A stretch of 64,000 bases of DNA. Source: Methylobacterium sp. J-090. Its GTDB lineage: Bacteria > Pseudomonadota > Alphaproteobacteria > Rhizobiales > Beijerinckiaceae. The DNA lies in NCBI RefSeq assembly GCF_022829345.1, contig NZ_JAKSXV010000039.1:1-64000 (forward strand). The letters run 5' to 3'. The notes beneath the pieces were generated by a model. It was given only the letters and a program-made list of their open reading frames with translations, searched no databases and had not been told where the DNA came from. Of this stretch, positions 17,626 through 25,094 are shown piece by piece; the first letter of the stretch is position 1; each line of letters starts with the position of its first letter. The translations under genes were made by a program, and so were the position numbers.

Positions 17626-18110
17626 GCCGGTTCCTCCCCTACCCGCTGCTCTCCCTTGGTCTTTTCGCGACGTGGCTGCTGCTGAACGCGCCGGTCACTC
17701 CGGCGACGGCATTTCTGGCCGCGCTGGTCGGCTGGCTCGTGCCCTTCGTGATGCCGGCCCTGCGCCCCGAAACCGTGCGTGTCCGGGCGCCCGGCGTGAT
17801 CCTCAGACTCGCGGGGCATGTCCTCGTCGATGTGGTGCAGTCCAACATCGACGTCGCGAAGGTGATCCTCGGCCTGCGCCGTGGAACGCGCCGCACCGGC
17901 TTCGTCTCGATCCCCCTCGACCTGCGCAGCCCCTACGGCCTCGCCGTGCTGTCGATCATCCTCACGGCGACGCCCGGCACCCTGTGGATCCAGTACGAGT
18001 CCAACTCCGGCCGCCTGCTCCTTCACGTCCTCGACCTGACCGACGGCGACGGGTGGGTCCGCCGGGTCAAGGATCGCTACGAGCGCCCGTTGATGGAGAT
18101 CTTTTCGTGA
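17622..18110 (+). CDS. mrpE: Na+/H+ antiporter subunit E
   Basis: From ATG 17622, 162 residues, overlapping the mrpD stop. Two N-terminal hydrophobic helices (PLLSLGLFATWLLLN, FLAALVGWLVPFVM) are followed by the conserved MrpE soluble domain with ATPGTLWIQYES, HVLDL and RYERPLMEIF. The size agrees with the family. Its TGA overlaps the GTG start of mrpF. Confidence 0.94.
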   Translation: MSRFLPYPLLSLGLFATWLLLNAPVTPATAFLAALVGWLVPFVMPALRPETVRVRAPGVILRLAGHVLVDVVQSNIDVAKVILGLRRGTRRTGFVSIPLDLRSPYGLAVLSIILTATPGTLWIQYESNSGRLLLHVLDLTDGDGWVRRVKDRYERPLMEIFS

Positions 18111-18391
18111 GCGCCGCCTCTATCCTCACCTGGGGCCTCGGCCTCGCTCAGGGCATGCTGGTCCTCGCGATGGTGATCGCCGCCTGGCGCGTCCTGCGTG
18201 GGCCCCGCGCCCAGGACCGCGTGCTCGGCCTCGACACGGTCTACCTCAACGGCATGCTCGTCATCGTGGTGCACGGCCTGCGCACGGGCAGCGGCCTCTC
18301 CTTCGAGGCGGCCCTCGTCATCTGCCTCCTCGGCTTTGCCGCGACCCTGGCGCTGGCGAAGTTCCTGATGCAGGGCGAGGTGATCCAGTGA
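18107..18391 (+). CDS. mrpF: Na+/H+ antiporter subunit F
   Basis: A 94-residue protein with three membrane helices that starts at GTG 18107, overlapping the mrpE stop as GTGA. The conserved RVLRGPRAQDRVLGLDTV segment (about residues 28-46) is diagnostic of MrpF/PhaF. The gene overlaps mrpG as ATGA... strictly, the mrpG start lies within its last codons at 18388. Confidence 0.93.
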   Translation: MSAASILTWGLGLAQGMLVLAMVIAAWRVLRGPRAQDRVLGLDTVYLNGMLVIVVHGLRTGSGLSFEAALVICLLGFAATLALAKFLMQGEVIQ

Positions 18392-18729
18392 CCGGCGTCG
18401 ACCTGCCCGTGTGGGCCGCCTGGCTCGTGGTCGCCCTGGCGCTCAGCGGTGCCGGCTTCTCCCTCGTCGGCGCCATCGGACTCATCCGCCTGCGGACCTT
18501 CTACGAGCGCGTCCACGCCCCGACCCTCGGGGCGACGCTGGGCATGACCCTGATCGTAGCGGCCTCGATCCTGTACTTCTCGGTGGCGGAGGGCCGCCCG
18601 GTCCTGCGCGACCTCCTGATCGGCCTGTTCCTCACCGTGACCACGCCCGTCACCCTGATTCTGCTCGGCCGCGCCGCCACCTACCGCGACCGGGCCGAAG
18701 GCAACGCCGACGCGCCGCCCGACCCGTAG
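18388..18729 (+). CDS. mrpG: Na+/H+ antiporter subunit G
   Basis: A 113-residue MrpG/PhaG protein. The first helix is followed by AIGLIRLRTFYERVHAPTLGATLG, the family signature, and then two more helices (IVAASILYFSV, LLIGLFLTVTTPVTLILL). It is the last gene of the unbroken mrpABCDEFG run, in which every junction overlaps, so the subunits are probably made in equal amounts. No T-rich hairpin was recognised right after its stop. Confidence 0.93.
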   Translation: MTGVDLPVWAAWLVVALALSGAGFSLVGAIGLIRLRTFYERVHAPTLGATLGMTLIVAASILYFSVAEGRPVLRDLLIGLFLTVTTPVTLILLGRAATYRDRAEGNADAPPDP

Positions 18730-18774
18730 GACGCGTCCCTCACGCATCCTTCCGAAGCGAGGCGCCGACCCGCG

Positions 18775-18960
18775 TCAACAGCGAGGCGATGTGCCGACGA
18801 ACGCCACAACGACGGCGAGGGGCTCGCCCCGTGCGGGATGAAGGCCGACAACCCGCCCCGCGGCATGGCCCCAAGTGCCCAGCACCTCCGCGACGTCGAG
18901 CCTCGCGAACACAACCTCATCGCCCTGAACCAGGGTGTCGTCTCCGTGAGTCGGACCCAC
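18775..18960 (-). CDS. possible small hypothetical protein
   Basis: A 61-residue frame from GTG 18960 whose third codon positions are strongly G/C, like real genes here. It contains LVQGDEVVFARLDVAEVLG and a hydrophobic C-terminal stretch (PLAVVVAFVGTSPRC). The frame stays open upstream to a TAA near 19014 with no better start. No family is recognised. It could be an unannotated small protein or chance. Confidence 0.3.
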   Translation of the reverse strand: MGPTHGDDTLVQGDEVVFARLDVAEVLGTWGHAAGRVVGLHPARGEPLAVVVAFVGTSPRC

Positions 18961-19202
18961 GGGAGCGAAATCCGGACCGTGAGCAATTTCTTTCTTCCGA
19001 AGATCGTTTTGTAGTTATCCCTGATTCGATCCGGTCGTTTCGCGGTAAATAAAGTGTATTTTTCTCACTGTACGACAGCGTTCGATGTATTCCAGATTTT
19101 GGTATGATCGATTTCGCATGAAATGCCGGACCGGTCGGTGCCGGCCCGTCCAACCGCCTCGCGGGTAACCGGAAGCAACCGCGCGGACGAGGCATCAGAT
19201 TT
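18961..19202. other. AT-rich intergenic leader
   Basis: Between the Mrp operon and the small ORF pair the base composition drops sharply (for example AAATAAAGTGTATTTTTCTC near 19049). This is the most AT-rich stretch in this part of the window and is a likely promoter region for the ORF at 19203. I see no convincing operator or gene in it. Confidence 0.35.
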
Positions 19203-19283
19203 ATGGGAATACGGCGCGATACGGACGAGTTGATCGAGTTGCTTCACGGGATGTCGAAGGATCCGCCCAATCGTACCGTATGA
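19203..19283 (+). CDS. possible 26-residue leader/small protein
   Basis: ATG 19203 opens a 26-codon frame (MGIRRDTDELIELLHGMSKD, then PPNRTV) that ends in TGA overlapping the ATG of the next ORF as ATGA. A GAGG Shine-Dalgarno-like sequence lies at 19189-19192, ten bases upstream. The middle could form a short acidic/hydrophobic helix. The exact ATGA junction suggests translational coupling and supports both ORFs being real, but no family is recognised. Confidence 0.4.
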   Translation: MGIRRDTDELIELLHGMSKDPPNRTV

Positions 19284-19621
19284 CCGGGGACCATCGCACG
19301 ACGAAAAACCTCGCCGCCCTCTTGGCTTTCGGCGGTCTCGTCGTGCTGATGGTCCAGGACAGACCGAACTGGAACGCAACCTGTCTGGCGATCCTATGTC
19401 TGATCGCCTTTGGTTGCCTCTGGCGACTGTCCCGGCGGCCCCCGGTTCGGCGGGCCCCGGCCCGACGAATTCATGTCGAGATCCTTCCGTCCGATGAATC
19501 CGGGGCGCGAAGGTTGAGGTTGCTCGAAGGTCATCCGGGCGAACTGGAATTCCTTTCCCCCGGACGGCCCGGCCCGGCCTCGGTTCAGCAGCGCCGCCTG
19601 TCGGCACCGCGAAAACAATAG
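19280..19621 (+). CDS. small hypothetical membrane protein
   Basis: A 113-residue protein. Two hydrophobic segments near the N terminus (NLAALLAFGGLVVLMV at residues 9-24 and ATCLAILCLIAFGCLW at 33-48) are followed by a basic, proline-rich cytoplasmic-type tail. The start overlaps the stop of the 26-codon ORF upstream. Not recognised as a known family. An opposite-strand frame (19394-19804) is less protein-like. Confidence 0.5.
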   Translation: MTGDHRTTKNLAALLAFGGLVVLMVQDRPNWNATCLAILCLIAFGCLWRLSRRPPVRRAPARRIHVEILPSDESGARRLRLLEGHPGELEFLSPGRPGPASVQQRRLSAPRKQ

Positions 19622-19845
19622 GGGCATGACGAACAGGGTGGTGCGCCTCGCGACGGCCTGTGCGCATCCCGGTCGGGGTGGAACGGTCCCGACTCGGGGC
19701 TCCCTGGAGGCGCCACCAGGGCAGGCGTGGACCGAAGGTGGAGGAATGTTGCGACCATTCCGGCTCTCGTTCGTTGACCCGGCGAGCTGTCCCGACCGGC
19801 GCACCGCGCCGGGGGGCTTTTGAACCCGACATCACGGAGCCATCC

Positions 19846-20115
19846 ATGAAGACCTTCATCGTTGCAGCCACCCTCGTCCTGTCGCCCTTGGCCCTGTCCG
19901 CGTCGGCCCAAGCTCAGGGCACCGTGCGGGGTGCGGAGCGGGGCGTCGAGGACGGGAACCGCGCGGCCGGACCCGTCGGCGGCATCGTCGGCGGTGCGGT
20001 CGGTGCCGCCACCGGAACGGTCGGCGGTGTGCTGGGCGTCGATCCGGACCGTCGCGAGGACCGTATGGAACGGCGCGAGGAGCGCATGGACCGTCGCGAG
20101 CGCCGCGACCGCTGA
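19846..20115 (+). CDS. small secreted glycine-zipper protein
   Basis: An 89-residue protein with a clean Sec signal peptide (MKTFIVAATLVLSPLALSAS). It continues with a glycine-rich zipper (GPVGGIVGGAVGAATGTVGG) and a highly charged C terminus of repeated arginine/glutamate pairs. ATG 19846 is preceded by CGGAG. The same RGA...GN.AGP.G...G motif recurs in the convergent DUF1236 protein at 20230, suggesting common descent of the N-terminal regions. Localisation is probably periplasm or envelope; function unknown. Confidence 0.8.
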   Translation: MKTFIVAATLVLSPLALSASAQAQGTVRGAERGVEDGNRAAGPVGGIVGGAVGAATGTVGGVLGVDPDRREDRMERREERMDRRERRDR

Positions 20116-20166
20116 GCCATCCGCAGTCGGCCCCGGGGTATCCAGGGCCGAATTGTTGTTCTCCAT

Positions 20167-20199
20167 CGCCCGGGCGGCATATTGCCGTCCGGGCGTTTT
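20167..20199 (+). terminator. rho-independent terminator
   Basis: A strong hairpin with arms of 13 bases (20167-20179 and 20183-20195), one mismatch, and a three-base loop is followed by TTTT. It sits 50 bases after the glycine-zipper gene and 31 bases before the end of the convergent DUF1236 gene, so it should stop rightward transcription. Confidence 0.85.
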
Positions 20200-20229
20200 G
20201 CGCTTCTGACGCGTCGCCGCCGCCGGCGA

Positions 20230-20640
20230 TCAGTCGATCACTTCGACGATCCGTCGGGTTGCCGGGTCGACGAGCACCGGCAGGTCGTTGACGATCGTGT
20301 AGTTGTAGCCTTTCAGGGCGAATTCGGGCGGTACGTCGTAGTAGACGACGCCGCCCTCCGGCAGCACGGTCCCGACCCGGACGCTCCCCGCGTAGGCGAA
20401 GGACGGGCGCCGCTCCCCACGCGTGTAGATGCGGAAACGCTCCCGCCGGTCGATCCCGAGAATCTCGTTGGCCGTTCCGACGGCGCCTCCGATGGCACTT
20501 CCCACGGCCGCACCCAGGGGGCCGGCGATGTTGCCGCCGCGCTCGGCGCCATCCTGCGCTCCGCGCGCGAGGCCCTGTGCCTGGGCCGTGGCGCCGAGGC
20601 CGCCGGCCCACAGGGCCAGGACGATCAGTGTGATCCGCAT
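20230..20640 (-). CDS. DUF1236 domain-containing secreted protein
   Basis: From ATG 20640, 136 residues with signal peptide MRITLIVLALWAGGLGATAQA. A glycine-zipper stretch (GPLGAAVGSAIGGAVGTANE, about residues 41-60) leads to the DUF1236 domain with VYYDVPPEFALKGYNYTIVN and LVDPATRRIVEVID at the C terminus. DUF1236 proteins are abundant small envelope proteins of Rhizobiales with no assigned activity. The glycine-rich part resembles the neighbouring protein at 19846. Confidence 0.87.
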   Translation of the reverse strand: MRITLIVLALWAGGLGATAQAQGLARGAQDGAERGGNIAGPLGAAVGSAIGGAVGTANEILGIDRRERFRIYTRGERRPSFAYAGSVRVGTVLPEGGVVYYDVPPEFALKGYNYTIVNDLPVLVDPATRRIVEVID

Positions 20641-20710
20641 AGGTTTGGGCTTTCCGGGCATCATCGACGGGGCGTCTATTCCGTGAGGCGACCGTCTTAC
20701 GCCCGGATGG

Positions 20711-20744
20711 ACAGGGGCGCATCCCGCGGCGGATGCGCCCCTGT
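20711..20744. repeat. perfect 14-base-pair stem-loop
   Basis: Arms at 20711-20724 and 20731-20744 are exact inverse complements around a CGCGGC loop. The hairpin lies between the stop of the reductase gene (20796, leftward) and the start of the DUF1236 gene (20640, leftward). It lacks a T-run on either strand, so it is a factor-independent terminator only by shape; it may insulate the two genes or protect the 3' end of the glucarate operon mRNA. Confidence 0.6.
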
Positions 20745-20795
20745 GGCAGGTCGGCTCGAATGGCCCGAGGCTCGGGCCCGGCAATCCCTTCGGCG

Positions 20796-21680
20796 TCAGG
20801 CGTTGGCGACCTCGTGATGGCCCATGATCTCCAGGGCCCGCACCAGCGCGGAATGGTCCTGGTCGCCCGCCCCGTTGGCGGCGCAGACGGAGAAGAGCTG
20901 CTGGGCCAGTGCCGTGCCCGGCAGGGCGAGGCCGAGGGATCTGGCCCCTTCGAGGGCGAGGTTGAGGTCCTTCTGATGGAGGGCGATGCGAAAGCCCGGG
21001 TCGAAGGTCCGCTTGATCATCCGTTCCCCGTGCAGTTCGAGGATGCGCGAGGTGGCGAGCCCCCCGGTGATGGCCTGCCGGACCTTCGCGGGGTCAGCGC
21101 CGGCTTTCGAGGCGAAGAGCAGGCCCTCGGCCACCGCCCCGATGGTCAGCGCCACGATGATCTGGTTGGCGACCTTGGCGACCTGACCGGCGCCCACCGC
21201 GCCCACATGGGTCACGGTCTTGCCCATGAGGTCGAACAGGGGCTTTGCCCGCTCGAACGCCTCGGCCTCTCCGCCGACCATGATCGAGAGCGCAGCGTTC
21301 TTCGCGCCGACCTCGCCGCCCGAGACCGGGGCGTCGAGGTACGCGGCGCCCCGCTCGGCGAGGCGGGCGGCGAAGTCGCGGGTGGCGATGGGCGAGATCG
21401 AGCTCATGTCCACCACGATCGCGCCGCTTCGGATACCCTGCGCCACCCCGTCCTCGCCGAACAGCACCGTCTCCACGTCCGGCGTGTCGGGCAGCATCAG
21501 GACGACGATGTCCGAGCGCTCGGCCACCTCGGCCGCATGGGCGCAGGCACGCCCACCCGCGTCGACGAGGGCCTGCGGCACCGCGCGCCGGGTCTTCAGG
21601 TGAAGGGTGTGGCCGCCCGCGATGAGGTGTCCGGCCATGGGCGCGCCCATGATGCCGAGGCCGACGAATCCGATATCCAT
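20796..21680 (-). CDS. garR: 2-hydroxy-3-oxopropionate (tartronate semialdehyde) reductase
   Basis: A 294-residue member of the beta-hydroxyacid dehydrogenase family, starting at ATG 21680. The NAD(P) site is GFVGLGIMGAPMAGHL at the N terminus; the substrate motif DAPVSGGEVGAKNA is near residue 117, and the catalytic lysine lies in GQVAKVANQIIV near residue 170. GarR reduces tartronate semialdehyde to glycerate, the step after the GarL aldolase encoded immediately upstream (29 bases apart), so it completes D-glucarate breakdown. Confidence 0.9.
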   Translation of the reverse strand: MDIGFVGLGIMGAPMAGHLIAGGHTLHLKTRRAVPQALVDAGGRACAHAAEVAERSDIVVLMLPDTPDVETVLFGEDGVAQGIRSGAIVVDMSSISPIATRDFAARLAERGAAYLDAPVSGGEVGAKNAALSIMVGGEAEAFERAKPLFDLMGKTVTHVGAVGAGQVAKVANQIIVALTIGAVAEGLLFASKAGADPAKVRQAITGGLATSRILELHGERMIKRTFDPGFRIALHQKDLNLALEGARSLGLALPGTALAQQLFSVCAANGAGDQDHSALVRALEIMGHHEVANA

Positions 21681-21709
21681 GCGTCTCTCCAGAGCCAAGT
21701 GTGCGGGCG

Positions 21710-22477
21710 TCAGCGGAAGCGGGCGGCGAGCGCCTCGGAGGTCCGGGCCAACAGCCCCATATCCGAGCCGATGGCCGTGAACCGGGTTCCGGCCGCGATG
21801 TAGCGATGGGCCAGCTCCTCGTTCGCCGTGAGGATGCCGGCGTGCTTGCCCGAGCGGCGGATGCGGGCGATCGTCTCTTCCACGACCGTCACCACGTTGG
21901 CGTGGTTCTGCCGGCCGATGTAGCCGAGGCTGGTCGAGAGGTCGCCGGGCCCGATGAAGACGCCGTCGACGCCCTCGACGGCGGCGATCTCCTCAAGGTT
22001 GTCCAGAGCGCGCCGCGACTCGATCTGCACCGCCACGAAGATCTCGGCCTCGCAGCGCGCATGGTAGTCCAGGATGCGGCCGAAGCGGGCGGCACGGGGC
22101 GCCTGCGAGAAGCCGCGCACGCCGCGCGGGGCGTAGCGGGTGGCGGCGACGGCCCGGCGCGCCTGGTCGGCATCGTCGATGTTGGGGATCATCAGGGACT
22201 GCACGCCGGTGTCGAGGATGCGCTTGATGGTGATTGGCTCGTCGCTCGGCACCCGCACCATGGCGTGGGCCGGGCTCTCCATCATCGACTGCACCTGCGC
22301 ATAGACATCGCGAAGGTCGTTGGCGGAATGCTCCATGTCGAGGAGCAGCCAGTCGAAGCCGGAGCCGGCCACCACCTCCGTGGAGATGGGGCTGGCAAGG
22401 CTGCACCACAGGCCGATCTGCTGGTGGCCGGCGTTGAGCGCCGCCTTGAAGCGGTTGGTGAGGATATCGGTCATCAT
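21710..22477 (-). CDS. garL: HpcH/HpaI aldolase, 5-keto-4-deoxy-D-glucarate aldolase type
   Basis: About 255 residues; two adjacent ATGs at 22477 and 22474 are possible starts. The fold signatures are WCSLASPISTEVVAGSGFDW, LLLDMEHSANDL, VQIESRRALDNLEE (metal-ligand glutamate) and GVFIGPGDLSTSLGY (metal-ligand aspartate). Class II aldolases of this type cleave ketodeoxyglucarate to pyruvate and tartronate semialdehyde. The position between glucarate dehydratase and GarR supports that substrate over the homoprotocatechuate-pathway one. Confidence 0.88.
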   Translation of the reverse strand: MMTDILTNRFKAALNAGHQQIGLWCSLASPISTEVVAGSGFDWLLLDMEHSANDLRDVYAQVQSMMESPAHAMVRVPSDEPITIKRILDTGVQSLMIPNIDDADQARRAVAATRYAPRGVRGFSQAPRAARFGRILDYHARCEAEIFVAVQIESRRALDNLEEIAAVEGVDGVFIGPGDLSTSLGYIGRQNHANVVTVVEETIARIRRSGKHAGILTANEELAHRYIAAGTRFTAIGSDMGLLARTSEALAARFR

Positions 22478-22490
22478 CGCGTCTCCGTCA

Positions 22491-22543
22491 GCGCACGAGG
22501 CAAGATCAGCGCACGAGGCAAGATCAGCGCACAAGGCAAGGGC
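22491..22543. repeat. 18-base tandem repeat copying the gudD 3' end
   Basis: Two identical 18-base units beginning GCGCACGAGGCAAG occupy 22491-22526, followed by a third, slightly diverged partial copy that contains the last codons and stop of the glucarate dehydratase gene. Read on the minus strand, each unit repeats the coding tail for CLVR plus a TGA. The array fills most of the gap between gudD and garL, ahead of the garL ribosome-binding region. Confidence 0.85.
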
Positions 22544-23879
22544 GCTTGTTGTCGAAGGTCCAGTCGGGGATCAGGAACTGCATGGCCGAGGCATCGTCCC
22601 GCGCCCCGAGGCCGTGGCGCCGGTAGAGCGCGTGGGCCGCCTCCACCTCGGCCCAGTCGAGCGCGATGCCGAGCCCGGGGCGCTCGGGCACCCGCACGAG
22701 GCCGCCGCGGATCTGCAGCGGCTCCTTCGTCAGGCGCTGGCCGTCCTGCCAGATCCAGTGGGTGTCGATGGCGGTGACGCGGCCCGGGGCGGCGGCGGCG
22801 ACGTGGGTGAACATGGCGAGCGACACGTCGAAATGGTTGTTCGAGTGCGAGCCCCAGGTCAGGCCGTGGTCGCGGCAGAGCTGGGCCACCCGCACCGAGC
22901 CGGCCAGCGTCCAGAAATGCGGATCCGCGAGCGGGATGTCGACGGCGCCGAGCTGGATCGCGTGGTTCATCTGGCGCCAGTCGGTGGCGATCATGTTGGT
23001 GGCGGTGGGCAGGCCCGTGGCGCGGCGGAACTCGGCCATGATCTCGCGGCCGGAGAAGCCCTCTTCCGCCCCGCACGGGTCTTCGGCATAGGCGAGCACG
23101 TCGCCGCGGCCCTTGCACAGGCGGATCGCCTCCTGCAGCGACCACGCCCCGTTCGGATCGAGGGTGACCCGGGCCTGCGGGAAGCGCTTCGCGATGGCCG
23201 TCACCGCCGCGATCTCGTCCTCGCCCGACAGGACGCCGCCCTTCAGCTTGAAGTCGTTGAAGCCGTATCGCTCGTGGGTGGCCTCCGCCAGGCGCACGAT
23301 GGCGTCGGGCGTGAGCGCCTCCTCGTCGCGCAGGCGGAGCCAGCCATCGCGCGCCTCCGGCTCCCGGTAGGGCAGATCGGTGCGGCGGCGGTCGCCGACA
23401 TAGAACAGGTAACCGAGCATCTCGACGGCGTCGCGCTGCTGACCCTCGCCGAGGAGGGCCGCCACCGGAACGTCGAGGAACTGGCCGAGAAGATCGAGGA
23501 AGGCGGATTCGATGGCCGTGACCGCGTGGATCGTCACCCGCAGGTCGAAGGTCTGGAGGCCGCGCCCGCCGGCATCCCGGTCCGCGAACCGCGCGCGCAT
23601 GGCGTTGAGCACCGCGTGGTGATCGCCGATGGGACGGCCGATGACGAGGTCTCCCGCCTCCTCCAGGGTCTGGCGGATGCGCTCGCCGCCCGGCACCTCG
23701 CCGAGGCCGGTGGCGCCGGTGGAGTCCGTGAGGACGACGAGGTTGCGGGTGAAGAAGGGGCCGTGGGCGCCGCTGAGATTGAGCAGCATGCTGTCGCGGC
23801 CCGCCACCGGCACGACCTGCAGGGCGGTGATGGTGGGGGTGCGCGACAAACCTTGGGTGTGGGTGGAGGCGACCGACAT
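22524..23879 (-). CDS. gudD: D-glucarate dehydratase
   Basis: A 451-residue enolase-superfamily enzyme starting at ATG 23879. Diagnostic parts are [19 protein letters not shown] near residue 57, the catalytic KLKGG near residue 215, metal ligands in TLDPNGAW and YAEDPCGAE, and the catalytic histidine in [15 protein letters not shown]. It dehydrates D-glucarate (and often L-idarate) to 5-keto-4-deoxyglucarate. It heads the gudD-garL-garR run; a shared inverted repeat lies about 100 bases upstream, at the end of the lysR gene. Confidence 0.95.
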   Translation of the reverse strand: MSVASTHTQGLSRTPTITALQVVPVAGRDSMLLNLSGAHGPFFTRNLVVLTDSTGATGLGEVPGGERIRQTLEEAGDLVIGRPIGDHHAVLNAMRARFADRDAGGRGLQTFDLRVTIHAVTAIESAFLDLLGQFLDVPVAALLGEGQQRDAVEMLGYLFYVGDRRRTDLPYREPEARDGWLRLRDEEALTPDAIVRLAEATHERYGFNDFKLKGGVLSGEDEIAAVTAIAKRFPQARVTLDPNGAWSLQEAIRLCKGRGDVLAYAEDPCGAEEGFSGREIMAEFRRATGLPTATNMIATDWRQMNHAIQLGAVDIPLADPHFWTLAGSVRVAQLCRDHGLTWGSHSNNHFDVSLAMFTHVAAAAPGRVTAIDTHWIWQDGQRLTKEPLQIRGGLVRVPERPGLGIALDWAEVEAAHALYRRHGLGARDDASAMQFLIPDWTFDNKRPCLVR

Positions 23880-23966
23880 GAGCGTTCTCCCGAACTGGAT
23901 GCCGCAGCGTCTTCGCGCCGTCTGGCCACCCTCACTCTAGGAAGGGTGGCGATACCGGTCCAAGCC

Positions 23967-24003
23967 AAAGGCTGGATCGATCGATGCACGCTCCGCATCG
24001 ATC
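23967..24003. promoter_or_regulatory. glucarate-locus operator-like site C (upstream of gudD)
   Basis: AAAGGCTGGATCGATCGATG leads into an exact inverted repeat, GATCGATGC (23979-23987), seven-base spacer, GCATCGATC (23995-24003). The same arrangement recurs at 26552-26590 before the transporter gene, and the arms recur in reverse order at 24964-24996 before lysR. This is the expected pattern for the binding site of the adjacent LysR regulator. The site overlaps the last bases of the lysR gene. Confidence 0.65.
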
Positions 24004-24898
24004 ACGGGGGCGGTGTCTGCATGTCCCGGAGAAGCGTCCGCAGGGGCGCGAGGAGCGGCACGTCGCTTTCCTTGCGCCAAGCGAGATGGATCTCGGCCGG
24101 CTGCGGTTGCGCGAGGTGGAGCGGCCGGAACACGATGCCCTCGAAGCGCAGACGCTCGGCCGCCGCCGGCACCAGGGCGAGACCGAGGCCTGCTCGCACC
24201 AGGGCGAGGATCGAGTGGATCTGGGTCAGCTGCTGCAGGATGCGCGGCTGGATGCCGGCGCCGGCGAACAGGCTGACGAGGAGGTTGTGGAAGTAGCTCG
24301 CCTCGTGCGGCGCGTAGCCGATGAAGGGCTCGGCATGCAGGTCGGCCAGCGCCACGGCGTCCCGCACCGCCAAAGGGTGCTCGGCCGGAAGGGCCGCCAC
24401 CAGGGGCTCGGCCAACGCCCGCTCGGCTTCGAGTTCGGGATGCAGGACCGGCGGGCGGATGAGCCCGGCATCGATCTGACCCGACAGGATGCCCTCGACC
24501 TGATCCTTGGTCACCATCTCGCGCAGGGACAGGGTGACGTCGGGCATCGCGGTCCGGCAGGCGATGACGAGGCGCGGCAGGAAATCGTAGGCCGAAGCCG
24601 CCGTGAAGCCGAGCTTCAGCACCCCCGCCCGCCCGGCGGCGACCTGGCGGGTGACGTAGGCCGCGGTCTCGGCGAGCCGCAGGATGCGCTGGGCCTCGGG
24701 GAGGAAGCTGCGTCCGGCCGCCGTCAGGCGGACGGAGCGGCTGGTGCGGTCGAGGAGCTGACAATCGAGGACGCGTTCCAGCACCTGGATCTGCCGTGAG
24801 AGCGGCGGCTGAGTCATGTTCAGGCGGGCGGCGGCGCGGCCGAAATGCAGCTCCTCCGCGACAACGGCAAAGCAGCGGAGCTGGGCAAAATCGAGCAT
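24002..24898 (-). CDS. LysR-family transcriptional regulator of the glucarate locus
   Basis: A 298-residue protein from ATG 24898. The N-terminal winged helix-turn-helix spans about residues 2-60 (FAVVAEELHFGRAAARLNMT, QPPLSRQIQVLE), followed by a LysR substrate-binding domain. A longer frame exists upstream, but MLDFAQLRCF is the usual LysR opening. It sits between the transporter and gudD on the same strand. Control of the locus in response to glucarate or a breakdown product is inferred from position and from the three shared inverted repeats. Confidence 0.92.
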   Translation of the reverse strand: MLDFAQLRCFAVVAEELHFGRAAARLNMTQPPLSRQIQVLERVLDCQLLDRTSRSVRLTAAGRSFLPEAQRILRLAETAAYVTRQVAAGRAGVLKLGFTAASAYDFLPRLVIACRTAMPDVTLSLREMVTKDQVEGILSGQIDAGLIRPPVLHPELEAERALAEPLVAALPAEHPLAVRDAVALADLHAEPFIGYAPHEASYFHNLLVSLFAGAGIQPRILQQLTQIHSILALVRAGLGLALVPAAAERLRFEGIVFRPLHLAQPQPAEIHLAWRKESDVPLLAPLRTLLRDMQTPPP

Positions 24899-24963
24899 GG
24901 CGCCTCGGGACGACGATGCGGCCGCGGGTCTCCCCACGGCCGCGCTTCCTCTTCATACCATTC

Positions 24964-24996
24964 GCATCGATCCCAACTCATGGTTGAGATCGATGC
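24964..24996. promoter_or_regulatory. glucarate-locus operator-like site B (upstream of lysR)
   Basis: GCATCGATC (24964-24972) and GATCGATGC (24988-24996) form a perfect inverted repeat with a 15-base spacer, 66 bases upstream of the LysR start codon. The arms are the same nine bases found at sites A and C but in opposite order. Autoregulation is the usual LysR behaviour and is the inferred role. Confidence 0.6.
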
Positions 24997-25094
24997 GGTT
25001 CGGTGGACGACCGCCGCCGCGCCGTCGCGCGGGCGGACCTCGATGAGTCGAGCTCATCAAGGTCCGGTATCAGGTGCAAAGTGGATCCGAGCGC

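Noticed and set aside
19585-20166. Minus-strand frames opposite the glycine-zipper protein
   Set aside because: The plus-strand ORF has a signal peptide and a following terminator; the minus frame has no such support.
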